Origin: Mucilaginibacter sp. MD40
Lineage (GTDB): Bacteria > Bacteroidota > Bacteroidia > Sphingobacteriales > Sphingobacteriaceae
Assembly (NCBI RefSeq): GCF_002288635.1
Contig: NZ_NRSW01000001.1
Location: forward strand, 1,578,547 to 1,642,546
DNA length: 64,000 bases
Direction: 5' to 3'
Below are positions 53,166 to 61,684 of the stretch, piece after piece. A program made the position numbers and the translations under genes. The first letter of the stretch is position 1, and every line of letters begins with the position of its first letter. The notes under the pieces were generated by a model that did no database searches, was not told the origin of the DNA, and saw only the letters and a list, made by a program, of their open reading frames with translations.

Positions 53166-53511
53166 ATGAAATACTTTTGCCTGTTCCTTTTTTGTTTGTT
53201 GCTTTATCTGTAACCCTGTTAAAAGTCAAAAACCGGCTTCTGTTGCCGGCTTAGGCGCACCCGTAATTGACGAGCGTGTTGAATTGGTTTGTATTGCAGC
53301 AAGGCTGGCCGAATTTGAGGAATACACTAACGAATACGATAAGTCTTACGTTCAGGATATTCATCAATACTTCGATAAGTTTAAAAACCATCCCTTAATT
53401 AAAGTTTACCCGCAGCGAATAAGCAATCACGCTTATTGATTTCTGCATGACTACCGGATTCTCAAATCGGAACATGGTCTTGATCCCGAAAGCGTGCTCA
53501 TTAAAATGTAA
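53166..53511 (+). pseudogene. Frameshifted DUF4932-like lipoprotein remnant
   Basis: ATG at 53166 encodes a hydrophobic leader MKYFCLFLFCLLLYL and then stops. Shifting by one base continues as CNPVKSQKPASV (a lipobox-like ..LYL-C) and then LGAPVIDERVELVCIAARLA, EFEEYTNEYDKSYVQDIHQY and FDKFKNHPLIKVY, with an in-frame TGA before the end at 53511. The ERVEL...RLAEF...YF..K.HPLI pattern resembles DUF4932 proteins, which are often secreted or lipid-anchored in Bacteroidota. The 52917-53609 gap otherwise holds no gene; a 63-residue minus-strand ORF (52922-53113) is not convincing. Confidence 0.6.
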
Positions 53512-53569
53512 GGCTCGCTTGTATACTTTTCATCGCCAGTAATTTAAAATCAAGTGAAATAGGGATAAA

Positions 53570-53607
53570 AAAGAAAGGCAAGCGACCGATTTCTCGTGCT
53601 TGCCTTT
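53570..53607 (-). terminator. Terminator downstream of tRNA-Asn
   Basis: AAAGGCAAGC (53574-53583) pairs perfectly with GCTTGCCTTT (53598-53607); on the minus strand the stem leads into CTTTTTTATC. Two bases from the tRNA 3' end. Confidence 0.88.
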
Positions 53608-53609
53608 TG

Positions 53610-53683
53610 CTCCTGAGGCTGGGCTCGAACCAGCGACCCTCTGATTAACAGTCAGATGCTCTAACCGGCTGAGCTACTCAGGA
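53610..53683 (-). tRNA. tRNA-Asn (anticodon GTT)
   Basis: Minus strand. Acceptor TCCTGAG/CTCAGGA with discriminator G, D-arm AGCTCAGCCGGTTAGAGC, anticodon stem TCTGA/TCAGA around CTGTTAA (anticodon GTT), T-arm GCTGG-TTCGAGC-CCAGC. CCA not encoded. Confidence 0.97.
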
Positions 53684-53769
53684 GTATTTCCCGGTTTGGA
53701 GTGTGCAAAAGTATGATTTCTGATGTAATTTCACAATATTTGCACAAAAAAATTTTAAAAATATTTTAC

Positions 53770-54684
53770 ATGAGTTTGTTAGTCATTGGTACTGTGGCGT
53801 TTGACGCAATTGAAACACCTTTTGGTAAAACCGATAAAATAGTTGGAGGCGCCGCTACCTACGCGAGTTTGGCCGCTTCTTACTTCTACAATAAAACAAA
53901 GATCATTGCTGTAGTAGGCGACGACTTCCCGCAAGAGGATATTGAGAGTTTCAATGAGCACCATATTGATACCGAAGGCTTGCAGGTTAAAAAAGGGGAG
54001 AATTCATTTTTCTGGAGTGGAAAGTACCATAATGATATGAACAGCCGCGATACACTGGTAACAGAGCTAAACGTACTGGCTGATTTTGACCCCATCATCC
54101 CGGAAAGCTACCAGGATTGCGAATACCTGATGCTGGGTAACCTAACTCCACAGATACAGCAAACGGTAATTAAACGGCTTAAAAACCGCCCTAAACTAAT
54201 TGTAATGGACACCATGAACTTTTGGATGGACATTGCCATGGACGACCTGCTGCAGACCATTAAAATGGTAGATGTTTTAACCATTAATGATGCGGAAGCG
54301 CGCCAGCTATCAGGCGAGTACTCGCTGGTGAAGGCGGCGCGTAAAATATTAACGCTTGGCCCAAAATACCTCATCATTAAAAAAGGGGAGCATGGCGCTT
54401 TATTGTTCCATGAGAACCATATCTTCTCGGCACCTGCATTACCATTGGCCGAGGTTTTTGACCCTACCGGCGCAGGCGATACCTTCGCGGGCGGTTTCAT
54501 CGGCTACATGGCTAAAGTAGGTACTATCAACTTCAACAACATGAAGAACGCCATTATCTTCGGCTCGGCGCTTGCTTCGTTCTGTGTAGAGAAATTCGGT
54601 ACCGAAAAGTTAAAGAACTTAACACCACAAGAGGTAAATGAACGCGTACAGCAGTTTGTAGAGCTGTCGTCGTTTGAGATATAA
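53770..54684 (+). CDS. PfkB-family sugar/nucleoside kinase
   Basis: 304 residues from ATG 53770, where the family-typical MSLLVIGTVAFDAIETP begins (the longer frame to 53701 has non-coding character). VGGAATYASLAASYF and VVGDDFPQED follow, then the terminal ATP-binding/anion-hole motif DPTGAGDTFAGGFIGYMA (Asp about residue 238). The enzyme phosphorylates a sugar or nucleoside with ATP. Exact substrate not predictable from the sequence. Single gene. Confidence 0.9.
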   Translation: MSLLVIGTVAFDAIETPFGKTDKIVGGAATYASLAASYFYNKTKIIAVVGDDFPQEDIESFNEHHIDTEGLQVKKGENSFFWSGKYHNDMNSRDTLVTELNVLADFDPIIPESYQDCEYLMLGNLTPQIQQTVIKRLKNRPKLIVMDTMNFWMDIAMDDLLQTIKMVDVLTINDAEARQLSGEYSLVKAARKILTLGPKYLIIKKGEHGALLFHENHIFSAPALPLAEVFDPTGAGDTFAGGFIGYMAKVGTINFNNMKNAIIFGSALASFCVEKFGTEKLKNLTPQEVNERVQQFVELSSFEI

Positions 54685-54689
54685 CCATT

Positions 54690-54820
54690 TTAATGTGCAG
54701 ATTACAGATGCGCAGATATGCAAATTAAGCCGCCTTATCTGTGATCTGCACTTTTTACGCATTGCAGGGCATTAGAATGTTATGGCATTTGCAGATCTGT
54801 AATCCGCACATTTGCACATC
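54690..54820. repeat. Quasi-palindromic spacer between convergent genes
   Basis: GTGCAGATTACAGATGCGCAGAT-type left arm (about 54697-54725) and ATTTGCAGATCTGTAATCCG-type right arm (about 54786-54806) are imperfect inverted copies. They fill the whole 138-base gap between stop codons. Confidence 0.75.
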
Positions 54821-54822
54821 TT

Positions 54823-55821
54823 CTAATACTCCAGCCATTTCTTAACTTTGATGCCTACTACATCGCCCTCTTTATAAGCATCAGGCTCATTATTTACTGC
54901 ACGGAGAATCACACCATTGCTTTCCAGTATCAGGTCTTCATAAGCGCCTTTAAATAGCACTTCTTTCACCAGCCACTCATTCGTTTTAAGCATGGTAGTA
55001 ACGCGTATCCACTCGGGGTATATTACAACGGTTGCCGAATGTGTATTAATACCACATAATTTGGCTTCATCGGCAGTAAGGATATTGCAATTGGTAAGTA
55101 ACTCTGCAGTGTATAAGTTTTGCGGATGGTTGTAGAGTTCCTTCGGATGCCCGGTTTCTACTATCTTACCTTGCTTCAGCACTACCAGTACCTCGGCCAT
55201 GGAAAGTACCTCGGCCGGGTCATGCGATACCATAATTACCGTTAGTCCGGTTTGCTTAACAATCTGCCTGATATCGTGTTGTAAGCCCTCTCTAAACGAG
55301 GTATCTACCTGGTTAAAGGGTTCATCGAGCAATAAAACCTGCGGCCGGGTGATGATAGCTCTTGCAATGGCTACACGTTGCTTTTCGCCGCCACTAAGGT
55401 CGGCCACGCGTTTTAGCGAGAGGTGCATCATGTTCAACTGGCGCAGCACCTGTTCCGTTTTTTCTTCTTTGGCCTGTACGTTGGTGTTAGGCAGCATAGC
55501 CGAAACATTGTCCCAAACGCGGGCAAATAAGTTCAGATCATCGGTGTGCTGTGTTACCATTTTCATGGCATCATGGCCGGGTATCAGCTTTTCTTCCGGG
55601 CCCCAAACACGTTCGCCATTGAAAGTGACGGTACCGCTATCAGGGGATAGCAGGCCGTACAGCAGGCGTAACAGGGTGCTTTTGCCACTACCACTTTCGC
55701 CTATAATAGCGGTTATTTTACCCGGTGTAACATCCAATGAGATATTGCTCACGCCCGACTGTACCGCCCCTCCGTATGATCTGCTTACTGCATCTGCCCG
55801 TAAAAATATTTCGTTAGCCAT
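54823..55821 (-). CDS. ABC transporter ATP-binding protein
   Basis: 332 residues from ATG 55821. Walker A GESGSGKST (about 41-49), signature LSGGEKQRVAIARAI, Walker B VLLLDEPF and H-loop VIMVSHDPAEV. A C-terminal extension (about 245-332) looks like the TOBE-type regulatory domain of importer ATPases (spermidine, sugar, molybdate or Fe3+ type). No permease gene is adjacent, so substrate is unknown. Confidence 0.92.
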   Translation of the reverse strand: MANEIFLRADAVSRSYGGAVQSGVSNISLDVTPGKITAIIGESGSGKSTLLRLLYGLLSPDSGTVTFNGERVWGPEEKLIPGHDAMKMVTQHTDDLNLFARVWDNVSAMLPNTNVQAKEEKTEQVLRQLNMMHLSLKRVADLSGGEKQRVAIARAIITRPQVLLLDEPFNQVDTSFREGLQHDIRQIVKQTGLTVIMVSHDPAEVLSMAEVLVVLKQGKIVETGHPKELYNHPQNLYTAELLTNCNILTADEAKLCGINTHSATVVIYPEWIRVTTMLKTNEWLVKEVLFKGAYEDLILESNGVILRAVNNEPDAYKEGDVVGIKVKKWLEY

Positions 55822-55875
55822 TAAGGCCAAAGATACGTATTAGCAGCACTTTGAAGATTTTGATTTAAGCGTAAG

Positions 55876-55908
55876 CAAAAAGGGATTCTCATCATAATGA
55901 AAATCCCT
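55876..55908 (-). terminator. Terminator after the beta-barrel gene
   Basis: On the minus strand AGGGATTTTCAT (55908-55897) pairs with ATGAGAATCCCT (55892-55881) and is followed by TTTTT. Confidence 0.7.
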
Positions 55909-55933
55909 CAGTTGTGTATTTTAAATGGCTTGC

Positions 55934-56737
55934 TTACCAGCCCACGCTCATACCGAAGTTAAACTGCCTCAGGCCGTCCTGCGCGGGGCTGTTATCAAAC
56001 ATATTGTTGAAATAATACTTGGCAAACATCCCTATAGAGCCATAACCTACGCGCAATGCCGCGCCATACCTTACTTTAGCGAAATGGTAATCGCCGGTAA
56101 GTTTGGTATCGCCCTGTTTGCTTTCCTGCTTAAGGCTGCTGCTGATGCGGATACCAAGATCTGGCCCGGCCACAAAATGGAAGCGGCGTCCGTCCGCATC
56201 ATCATGTGTACGGAAGTCAAACGAGATAGGTATACGGATATAAGTAGCCGAAAGTCGGTTCTTGCTATAGTCAACATCATCCTGTGTGTAGGTAAGTGTT
56301 GGCTGCCCGCGCTGTATGGTGATGTTATTGCGCAGGCGCAGATTGGTCCAATCGAAACCACCGGCAATGTACACCCTGAAAGCGCTGTTAAAGCGGTAGC
56401 CCATTTGCAGCACATCAAAGCCTATGCTGCTGCTGCGCCACGAGCGGTAGCTCAGGAAGCTATTGGCAGGCGAGAGGGTAAAGCTGCCGTTATCATTCAA
56501 AGTAGTTAAGCCGATATCAAAACGGGTAAACGTAAGCCCGAAGGAAAAGCCAGGTGCTTTTGACACGGTATGCGTAGTATCGTTAATATTTACCTGCGCT
56601 ACATCGTCACCAAAACCCAGGCGGATGCGTGTGCGGCGTGTTTTGGTTGTATCGGTTTTAACGGTATCGGTATTGTTTTGCGCGAACAGCGTAGTTGCTG
56701 CCAGGCATATGGTTAAGGTTAATAAAAGGCGTTTCAT
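55934..56737 (-). CDS. Outer-membrane beta-barrel protein
   Basis: 267 residues. Signal peptide about 1-19 (LFAQ). A hydrophilic Thr-rich linker, then alternating amphipathic strands (GFSFGLTFTRFDIGLT, IGFDVLQMGYRFNSAFRVYIAGG and more) ending FNFGMSVGW with a terminal aromatic residue, as in barrel proteins of the PorT/OMP family. It lies downstream of the sigma and anti-sigma-like genes and may be regulated by or coupled to them. Confidence 0.78.
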   Translation of the reverse strand: MKRLLLTLTICLAATTLFAQNNTDTVKTDTTKTRRTRIRLGFGDDVAQVNINDTTHTVSKAPGFSFGLTFTRFDIGLTTLNDNGSFTLSPANSFLSYRSWRSSSIGFDVLQMGYRFNSAFRVYIAGGFDWTNLRLRNNITIQRGQPTLTYTQDDVDYSKNRLSATYIRIPISFDFRTHDDADGRRFHFVAGPDLGIRISSSLKQESKQGDTKLTGDYHFAKVRYGAALRVGYGSIGMFAKYYFNNMFDNSPAQDGLRQFNFGMSVGW

Positions 56738-56756
56738 GTTATAAGGTAATTAAAAA

Positions 56757-57536
56757 TCAACGATCTTGTTTTTTTATTTTAATGAAACCAAGGTTAAGGC
56801 CTGTAACGCTTGGCTCATCTTCATCTTTGCTTGAAAATTCTATCAGTTTATCTTTCCGTTTATCTATTTTACTCACTACAGCGTTAAGCAGATCGCCAAT
56901 GCCCCGTATTTTGTGTTTACGTACAGGAGCGGCTGCAAAGGTTTTGTTTTCGGCTGATTTGCTTGCTGCCAGGTTTTCGGCGGTAGGGCCTGTCAGGCTT
57001 GTTTTATCCAACAAAGGTGTGCTTTTATCAGGAACGGTAAATTTAATAGCGGGCGTTTTGGGTAAAGCTACCTGTGCCAGGCGTGTTGTTTCAATACCGT
57101 TACTATCCGGTTGTTGTTCGGCAATCACCGACTTTGGATTAGGCAATGTTAACTGATTGTGCGCTATATGTCTGTGTGCAGCAACTGGCTTCGCTTTAGC
57201 TATCGTCACTTTTTCCGGTACAATCACTTGTGCTAAAACGGGTTGCTTTGCTGCAGGTTCAGCAACACGTGTTTCTTTGGCAGGCTTCTTTTTTATAGGC
57301 TGTAGGCCTGCAAACTGTTGCGTTTTTACCGGTTTGTCTACAATTAAATAAACACCTATGGTAAGCATCACCAGCACAGCGGCCGCGATGCTTAAATATA
57401 CGCGCAGGTTGGTTTGGCGCTTTGGCGCATCCAAGCCATTAGCTATGCTTCTCCACGCCCCTCGTGATGGCTCAACCGATAACTGGCTAAGCTTATCACT
57501 AAATAACTGGTCGAGCTCTTTATCCTGCATACTCAT
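56757..57536 (-). CDS. Anti-sigma-factor-like single-pass protein
   Basis: 259 residues. A cytoplasmic N-terminus of about 45 residues (QDKELDQLFSDKLSQLSVEPS), one membrane segment at about 46-64 (LSIAAAVLVMLTIGVYLIV), then a long Lys/Pro/Ala-rich periplasmic segment without recognised domain. Overlaps the ECF sigma gene by 17 bases, the usual arrangement for an anti-sigma factor. Sequence homology to a specific anti-sigma family is not visible. Confidence 0.6.
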   Translation of the reverse strand: MSMQDKELDQLFSDKLSQLSVEPSRGAWRSIANGLDAPKRQTNLRVYLSIAAAVLVMLTIGVYLIVDKPVKTQQFAGLQPIKKKPAKETRVAEPAAKQPVLAQVIVPEKVTIAKAKPVAAHRHIAHNQLTLPNPKSVIAEQQPDSNGIETTRLAQVALPKTPAIKFTVPDKSTPLLDKTSLTGPTAENLAASKSAENKTFAAAPVRKHKIRGIGDLLNAVVSKIDKRKDKLIEFSSKDEDEPSVTGLNLGFIKIKKQDR

Positions 57537-58095
57537 ATCTTTTACTATCTAATTTTAAGATCTGTTCTTTTAATATAGTCCTCGCTCTTGACAACTGCGA
57601 TTTTGACGCCCCTTCTGTTATGCCCATTATTCCGGCTATCTCTTTGTGCGAATAGCCATCAATGGCATACAGGTTAAATACCATACGGTAACCGGGCGCC
57701 AGTGTTTTTATCAGCTCCAGCAAATCCTTAGCTTCGAGACTGCTGGCTGCCGTTGCGTTCACAGCAGGTTCTTCATGGCCGGTTTCGTTAATATCTACCA
57801 CCTGCAGCATTTTATGATGCCTGCGCAGGTATTCAATAGCGCTGTGTACCATAATGCGCCTTACCCAACCCTCAAAAGAGCCATCACCGCGGTAATCTGC
57901 AATCTTGGCAAACACCTTGATAAAACCGTTCTGTAGCATATCTTCGGCCTCCATACGGTCGGTAGCGTAGCGCATGCATACGCCCAGCATTTTAGAGGCA
58001 AACTGCTTGTACAGCTGCTCCTGCGCTTTGCGCTGACCGGCTATGCATCGGCTTACCAGTTCGTTAATCGTGTGCTTAGGTTCCAAAAACATCAT
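57520..58095 (-). CDS. ECF-family sigma factor
   Basis: 191 residues. Region 2 (ELVSRCIAGQRKAQEQLYKQ ... DRMEAEDMLQNGFIKVFAKI and GSFEGWVRRIMVHSAIEYLR) and region 4 (LAPGYRMVFNLYAIDGYSHK then EIAGIMGITEGASKSQLSRA) are complete. Either of two ATGs (58095, 58092) may be used. Responds to an envelope signal; overlap with the membrane protein gene and the downstream beta-barrel gene suggests envelope stress. Confidence 0.93.
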   Translation of the reverse strand: MMFLEPKHTINELVSRCIAGQRKAQEQLYKQFASKMLGVCMRYATDRMEAEDMLQNGFIKVFAKIADYRGDGSFEGWVRRIMVHSAIEYLRRHHKMLQVVDINETGHEEPAVNATAASSLEAKDLLELIKTLAPGYRMVFNLYAIDGYSHKEIAGIMGITEGASKSQLSRARTILKEQILKLDSKRYEYAG

Positions 58096-58199
58096 TTATT
58101 ACTAAGATGTGGGGTTTGATGTTTTGGTTGCATGGGTTGGTGAAAAAATAGTATTTTAAGCCAATAATTTTCGTCGTGTAAGATCTAATCTGAGGTTAA

Positions 58200-58718
58200 A
58201 TGACAAGGCTCTTTATTTCATTATTTATTTTACTTTATAGTTCCGCGTACTCACAAAGTGTAAATCCAAGCGTTAAAAAGGTAATAAAAATTTTAAAGTC
58301 GAATATAGATCAATCATCTAAAAATAGCATAAGCGTAGGCTCGGGAGAATGGTTAATTTGTAATGATGATAGTGCATTTTTCAAAAAAGACACTTTAAAA
58401 CTTTACAACAACATTAACTTTTTTTATCAGCAAAGTAAATGTTGTGATTTTATTGGATGGACATTTTACAAAACAAGCGCTTTCGTACAATCCAATCTGC
58501 AGATATGTAAAGAACCAAGTTCAAGATCAACTCGCACCGATTATTACAAAGCCAAGATGTTTTATAAAAAAGGAAGCACTTATTTGCTGATTAGCAAGTT
58601 AAATGATTTAACAAAATCATTTAAAATCATCAATATAAATACCATACACTTAGCGCAGGGTAATCAAGCTACAGTTGTTACATTAAGACGATTGACCGCA
58701 GCTATCTCTTCTCCCTAA
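58200..58718 (+). CDS. Hypothetical exported protein
   Basis: 172 residues. Signal peptide about 1-18 (YSSAYSQ), Lys-rich and polar mature part without recognised domain; Cys at about 50 and a CC pair near 81. AT-richer than its neighbours, possibly acquired. Its 3' end overlaps hemJ by 17 bases on the opposite strand. Confidence 0.55.
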   Translation: MTRLFISLFILLYSSAYSQSVNPSVKKVIKILKSNIDQSSKNSISVGSGEWLICNDDSAFFKKDTLKLYNNINFFYQQSKCCDFIGWTFYKTSAFVQSNLQICKEPSSRSTRTDYYKAKMFYKKGSTYLLISKLNDLTKSFKIININTIHLAQGNQATVVTLRRLTAAISSP

Positions 58719-59238
58719 ACCGTTTATAGATCTTAACGGCCATCATCAGGATGATGCTGAAAGCAATGATGCCTACCACGCCAAATATCCAGTTTAACGC
58801 GCTTTTAAGCACCACCAGGAAAACGATGGCAAAGAGGATAATGGTAGCCAGTTCGTTCCATAAACGGAGCTGGGTAGATGTCCAGGTGAATTTGCCACGG
58901 GCCATCTGTTTCATTTTATTCTGGCAAATGAAATGATAAACCAGCAACCCCACCACAAACAACAGTTTAATGATCAGCCAGCCCGGCCATATCATGTACC
59001 ACTTGTGCAGGTGTATCATTAAAGCACCGGCAATTACTACCAGGTACATACTGGGCGTAGTGATGATCCACCATAGTTTGCGTTCCATCACTTCAAACTG
59101 TTCGGAAAGGATGGTGCGTGCAGGCTCTGGTTTTTCCTGCGCCTCGGTGTGGTAAATAAACAGGCGTACCATGTAGAACAGCCCTGCCATCCAGCAGACT
59201 ACAAAAATGATATGTATGGCTAAAACGTATTGGTACAT
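58702..59238 (-). CDS. hemJ: Protoporphyrinogen oxidase HemJ
   Basis: 178 residues with four to five membrane segments. MYQYVLAIHIIFVVCWMAGLFYMVRLFIYH, cited in part, has the conserved His, Trp, Arg and Tyr-His of HemJ. The ME(R/K)KLWWIITTP, WLIIKLLFVVGLLVYH and a C-terminal membrane helix are also typical. HemJ oxidises protoporphyrinogen IX in the inner membrane. It lies directly downstream (minus strand) of hemE, separated only by a repeat element. Some members are annotated CopD-like, but the motif order favours HemJ. Confidence 0.87.
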   Translation of the reverse strand: MYQYVLAIHIIFVVCWMAGLFYMVRLFIYHTEAQEKPEPARTILSEQFEVMERKLWWIITTPSMYLVVIAGALMIHLHKWYMIWPGWLIIKLLFVVGLLVYHFICQNKMKQMARGKFTWTSTQLRLWNELATIILFAIVFLVVLKSALNWIFGVVGIIAFSIILMMAVKIYKRFREKR

Positions 59239-59313
59239 ACCCCCTCCGCCCCCTAAAGGGGGAACTTTGATTGTTATTTCGATTGCCTCCTGCTCCCCTT
59301 CAGGGGCGGGGGC
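59239..59313. repeat. CCCCCTTCAGGGGG-type inverted repeat element, copy 2
   Basis: Fills the entire hemE-hemJ gap: CCCCCTAAAGGGGG (about 59250-59263) and CTCCCCTTCAGGGG (about 59294-59307) hairpins face each other around an AT-rich core. The inner GCAGGAGG and CCCCTGAAGGGGAGCAGGA parts match copy 1. Its GGAGGGGGT ends directly at the hemJ ATG. Confidence 0.85.
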
Positions 59314-60339
59314 TTAATATCTAAATTCTTTTATCACTTCAACCGCGTATTTCACGTTATCGAACGGAATATCAGGCATAATGCCGTGGCCGAGGTTGAA
59401 GATAAAACCTTCCTGGCCGCGCATACGCTCAAACAGGCGATGGATGCGGTCTTTGATCACCGATTTATCAGCGTAAAGGATATGTGGGTCAAGGTTGCCC
59501 TGCACGGCTATGCCTTTTGGTAACCTGTTCTTCATATCCAGCAGGTCCACATTCCAGTCTATAGAGATCACATCCGGTTTAGCTTCGGCTATCAACGGCG
59601 CGAATACTGAGCTGCCCTTGCAGAACGATATTACCGGAATATCCTTGCGGTTTAGCTTACTGATGATCTCCTGTATGTAACGGTGAGAAAATTCGGTATA
59701 ATCATCCCATGATAATGCCTGCGCCCAGCTATCGAATATCTGGATGGCATTTACACCCGCTGCAATTTGCAGGTTAAGGTAATCAGCAGTAACGGTAGCT
59801 ATTTTTGACAATAACTGATGAGCAAGCTCAGGCTGGTTATGCAGCATCAGCTTGGTTAATTTAAAGTCTTTTGACGACCCGCCCTCAACCAGGTAACTCA
59901 TTACCGTAAACGGTGCACCAGCGAAACCGATCAAAGGTATGCTGCCGTTTAAGCGCTGCTGGATTACTTTGATGGCATCAGCAACATATTGCAGCCTGTC
60001 GCCTACATTAGTTTCCAGTGCATCCACATCTGCCTGGGTACGCACAGGGTTGGCAAACTTAGGGCCCACGCCTGCGGTAAAACTCAGGTCGCCGCCCATG
60101 GCCTCACCCGTAACCAGGATATCAGAGAACAATATGGCTGCATCAATCCCTAACAGATCAACTGGGAGCATGGTGACATCGGCAGCTATTTCCGGTGTTT
60201 TGCACATCTCCAGGAACGAGTATTTGTTTTTGATTTCCCAATACTCAGGCATAAAACGGCCTGCCTGGCGCATCATCCACACGGGTGGTCGTTCAGTTTT
60301 CTCTGAAAAAGCGGCTTTTATAAATAACGAATCTTTCAT
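59314..60339 (-). CDS. hemE: Uroporphyrinogen decarboxylase
   Basis: 341 residues from ATG 60339 (MKDSLFIKAAFSEKTERPPV); a longer frame into 60363 comes from repeat DNA. Conserved RPPVWMMRQAGRFMPEYWE, the catalytic Asp region AAILFSDILV, GFAGAPFTVMSYLVEGG and NLGHGIMPDIPFDNV. It removes four carboxyls from uroporphyrinogen III to give coproporphyrinogen III. In the minus-strand run with hemJ. Confidence 0.98.
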   Translation of the reverse strand: MKDSLFIKAAFSEKTERPPVWMMRQAGRFMPEYWEIKNKYSFLEMCKTPEIAADVTMLPVDLLGIDAAILFSDILVTGEAMGGDLSFTAGVGPKFANPVRTQADVDALETNVGDRLQYVADAIKVIQQRLNGSIPLIGFAGAPFTVMSYLVEGGSSKDFKLTKLMLHNQPELAHQLLSKIATVTADYLNLQIAAGVNAIQIFDSWAQALSWDDYTEFSHRYIQEIISKLNRKDIPVISFCKGSSVFAPLIAEAKPDVISIDWNVDLLDMKNRLPKGIAVQGNLDPHILYADKSVIKDRIHRLFERMRGQEGFIFNLGHGIMPDIPFDNVKYAVEVIKEFRY

Positions 60340-60425
60340 TTGTTTTGGAGAGTCAAGAATCAAGAGCCAAGAATCAAGACAAAATCCCTTTCGATGTCTT
60401 GACTCTTGATTCTAATATCTTGGTT
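60340..60425. repeat. Quasi-palindromic spacer upstream of hemE
   Basis: AGTCAAGAATCAAGAGCCAAG-like left arm and CTTGACTCTTGATTCTAATATC-like right arm (each partly quoted) are imperfect inverted copies built of TCAAGAATCAAGA words. Confidence 0.75.
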
Positions 60426-60430
60426 CTATT

Positions 60431-60952
60431 TTAGTGCTTTTGTATTTCCTGCCTCACTTTCAGGATCACGTCCTTCATTTTGGCAGATATGGTATCTTTA
60501 TGTTTATCAGTTAATTGCAGGTACGCTTTAGCTTTATCATAGTTGCCTTTACGCACGTTGATATTGGCAACGTGCACCAAAGCCGCTACATGGTCGTTAG
60601 CGTTCCTGAGCGGAAATAACGCGGCCAGCTCGTAATGCTTTTCGGCCTCGTCAAAATCCTGCTTTTGCAGGCATACGCCCCCGTATATAAATTCATAAAA
60701 GCCCCGGCGGTTCTTGCTCAGCATTTCAGGATTATAAACCTGTTGCAGCAAATCCTCGGCTTTAGCATATTCTTTATTATGAAAAGCCTTTGCCGCCAGT
60801 ACAATGGTACCCTGTTTAAAATAACCCCATATCAGCAGGCCCACAAACATCAGTGCTACGGCTGCTAACTGGTATACCTGGTACCTGATAGCGAAAGCCA
60901 TCAGTATAATAAACATCCCTGCCACTAATATCCTTGCCCTGTTTGTAAACAT
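60431..60952 (-). CDS. TPR-containing membrane protein
   Basis: 173 residues. Two membrane segments near the N-terminus (about 7-25 and 28-46) and then two to three TPR-like helical pairs (AAKAFHNKEYAKAEDLLQQV, YGGVCLQKQDFDEAEKHYEL, VHVANINVRKGNYDKAKAYL). Cytoplasmic TPRs on a membrane anchor suggest a scaffold role. Nine bases from the response-regulator gene upstream, so cotranscribed; link unknown. Confidence 0.72.
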   Translation of the reverse strand: MFTNRARILVAGMFIILMAFAIRYQVYQLAAVALMFVGLLIWGYFKQGTIVLAAKAFHNKEYAKAEDLLQQVYNPEMLSKNRRGFYEFIYGGVCLQKQDFDEAEKHYELAALFPLRNANDHVAALVHVANINVRKGNYDKAKAYLQLTDKHKDTISAKMKDVILKVRQEIQKH

Positions 60953-60961
60953 GCAATACGA

Positions 60962-61669
60962 TTAGTGGTTATCGGTAAACTTGTAACCTACCCCACGTAT
61001 AGAGTGGAAATAAACCGGGTTTTTTGGATCCGGTTCAAAATACTTACGGAAGGTAAGGATGAAGTTATCGATGGTACGGGTGGACGGGTAAACGTCATAG
61101 TTCCAAACGGTTTCCAATATCTGCTCGCGCGATACGGCTTCGTTACGGCGCTCAATAAGCAGCTTTAAAAGCATAGTTTCCTTTTTGGTAAGAGGAGTAA
61201 TGCTACCATCATCATTCATCAGTTCAAAAGAGTTGAAATGAATGGTTTTGTCGCCAATTTTATAGCTGTTGAACTCTTTGAGGTCTTCGCCTTTTAAACT
61301 GCGTTTAATGAGGTTATTAACACGCAATATCAGTTCTTCCAGGTTGAAAGGTTTGGTGAGGTAATCATCCGCGCCTTTTTTAAGGCCCGATATTTTATCC
61401 TCATTGGTATTCTTTGCGGTGAGGAACATGATAGGTACCTCCGAATTCTCCAGCCTAATGGTTTCTGCAACCACAAAGCCGTCAATCTCGGGCATCATCA
61501 CATCCAGTATCACCAGGTTAAAACGTTCCTCTTTAAATATCTGGAGGGCTTTTTTACCGTTATTGGCTGTGGTAACTTTATATCCTTCCAGCTCAAGGTT
61601 TAACTTAATAGCTTCTAACAAGTGTTCCTCGTCTTCGGCCAGCAAAATTCTTTTTTTAGTGGGTGTCAT
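60962..61669 (-). CDS. OmpR-type response regulator
   Basis: 235 residues. Receiver domain (1-120) with the phospho-acceptor Asp56 in NLVILDVMMPEIDGF and Lys107 in DDYLTKPF. The winged-helix DNA-binding domain (about 135-233) follows with TKKETMLLKLLIERRNEAVS and SIRGVGYKF. It pairs with the histidine kinase 15 bases upstream. Targets unknown. Confidence 0.95.
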   Translation of the reverse strand: MTPTKKRILLAEDEEHLLEAIKLNLELEGYKVTTANNGKKALQIFKEERFNLVILDVMMPEIDGFVVAETIRLENSEVPIMFLTAKNTNEDKISGLKKGADDYLTKPFNLEELILRVNNLIKRSLKGEDLKEFNSYKIGDKTIHFNSFELMNDDGSITPLTKKETMLLKLLIERRNEAVSREQILETVWNYDVYPSTRTIDNFILTFRKYFEPDPKNPVYFHSIRGVGYKFTDNH

Positions 61670-61684
61670 ATCTTACGAATAGGT

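Noticed and set aside
60340..60363. N-terminal extension of hemE
   Set aside because: Encoded by the repeat spacer; the family begins at MKDSLF-like sequence.
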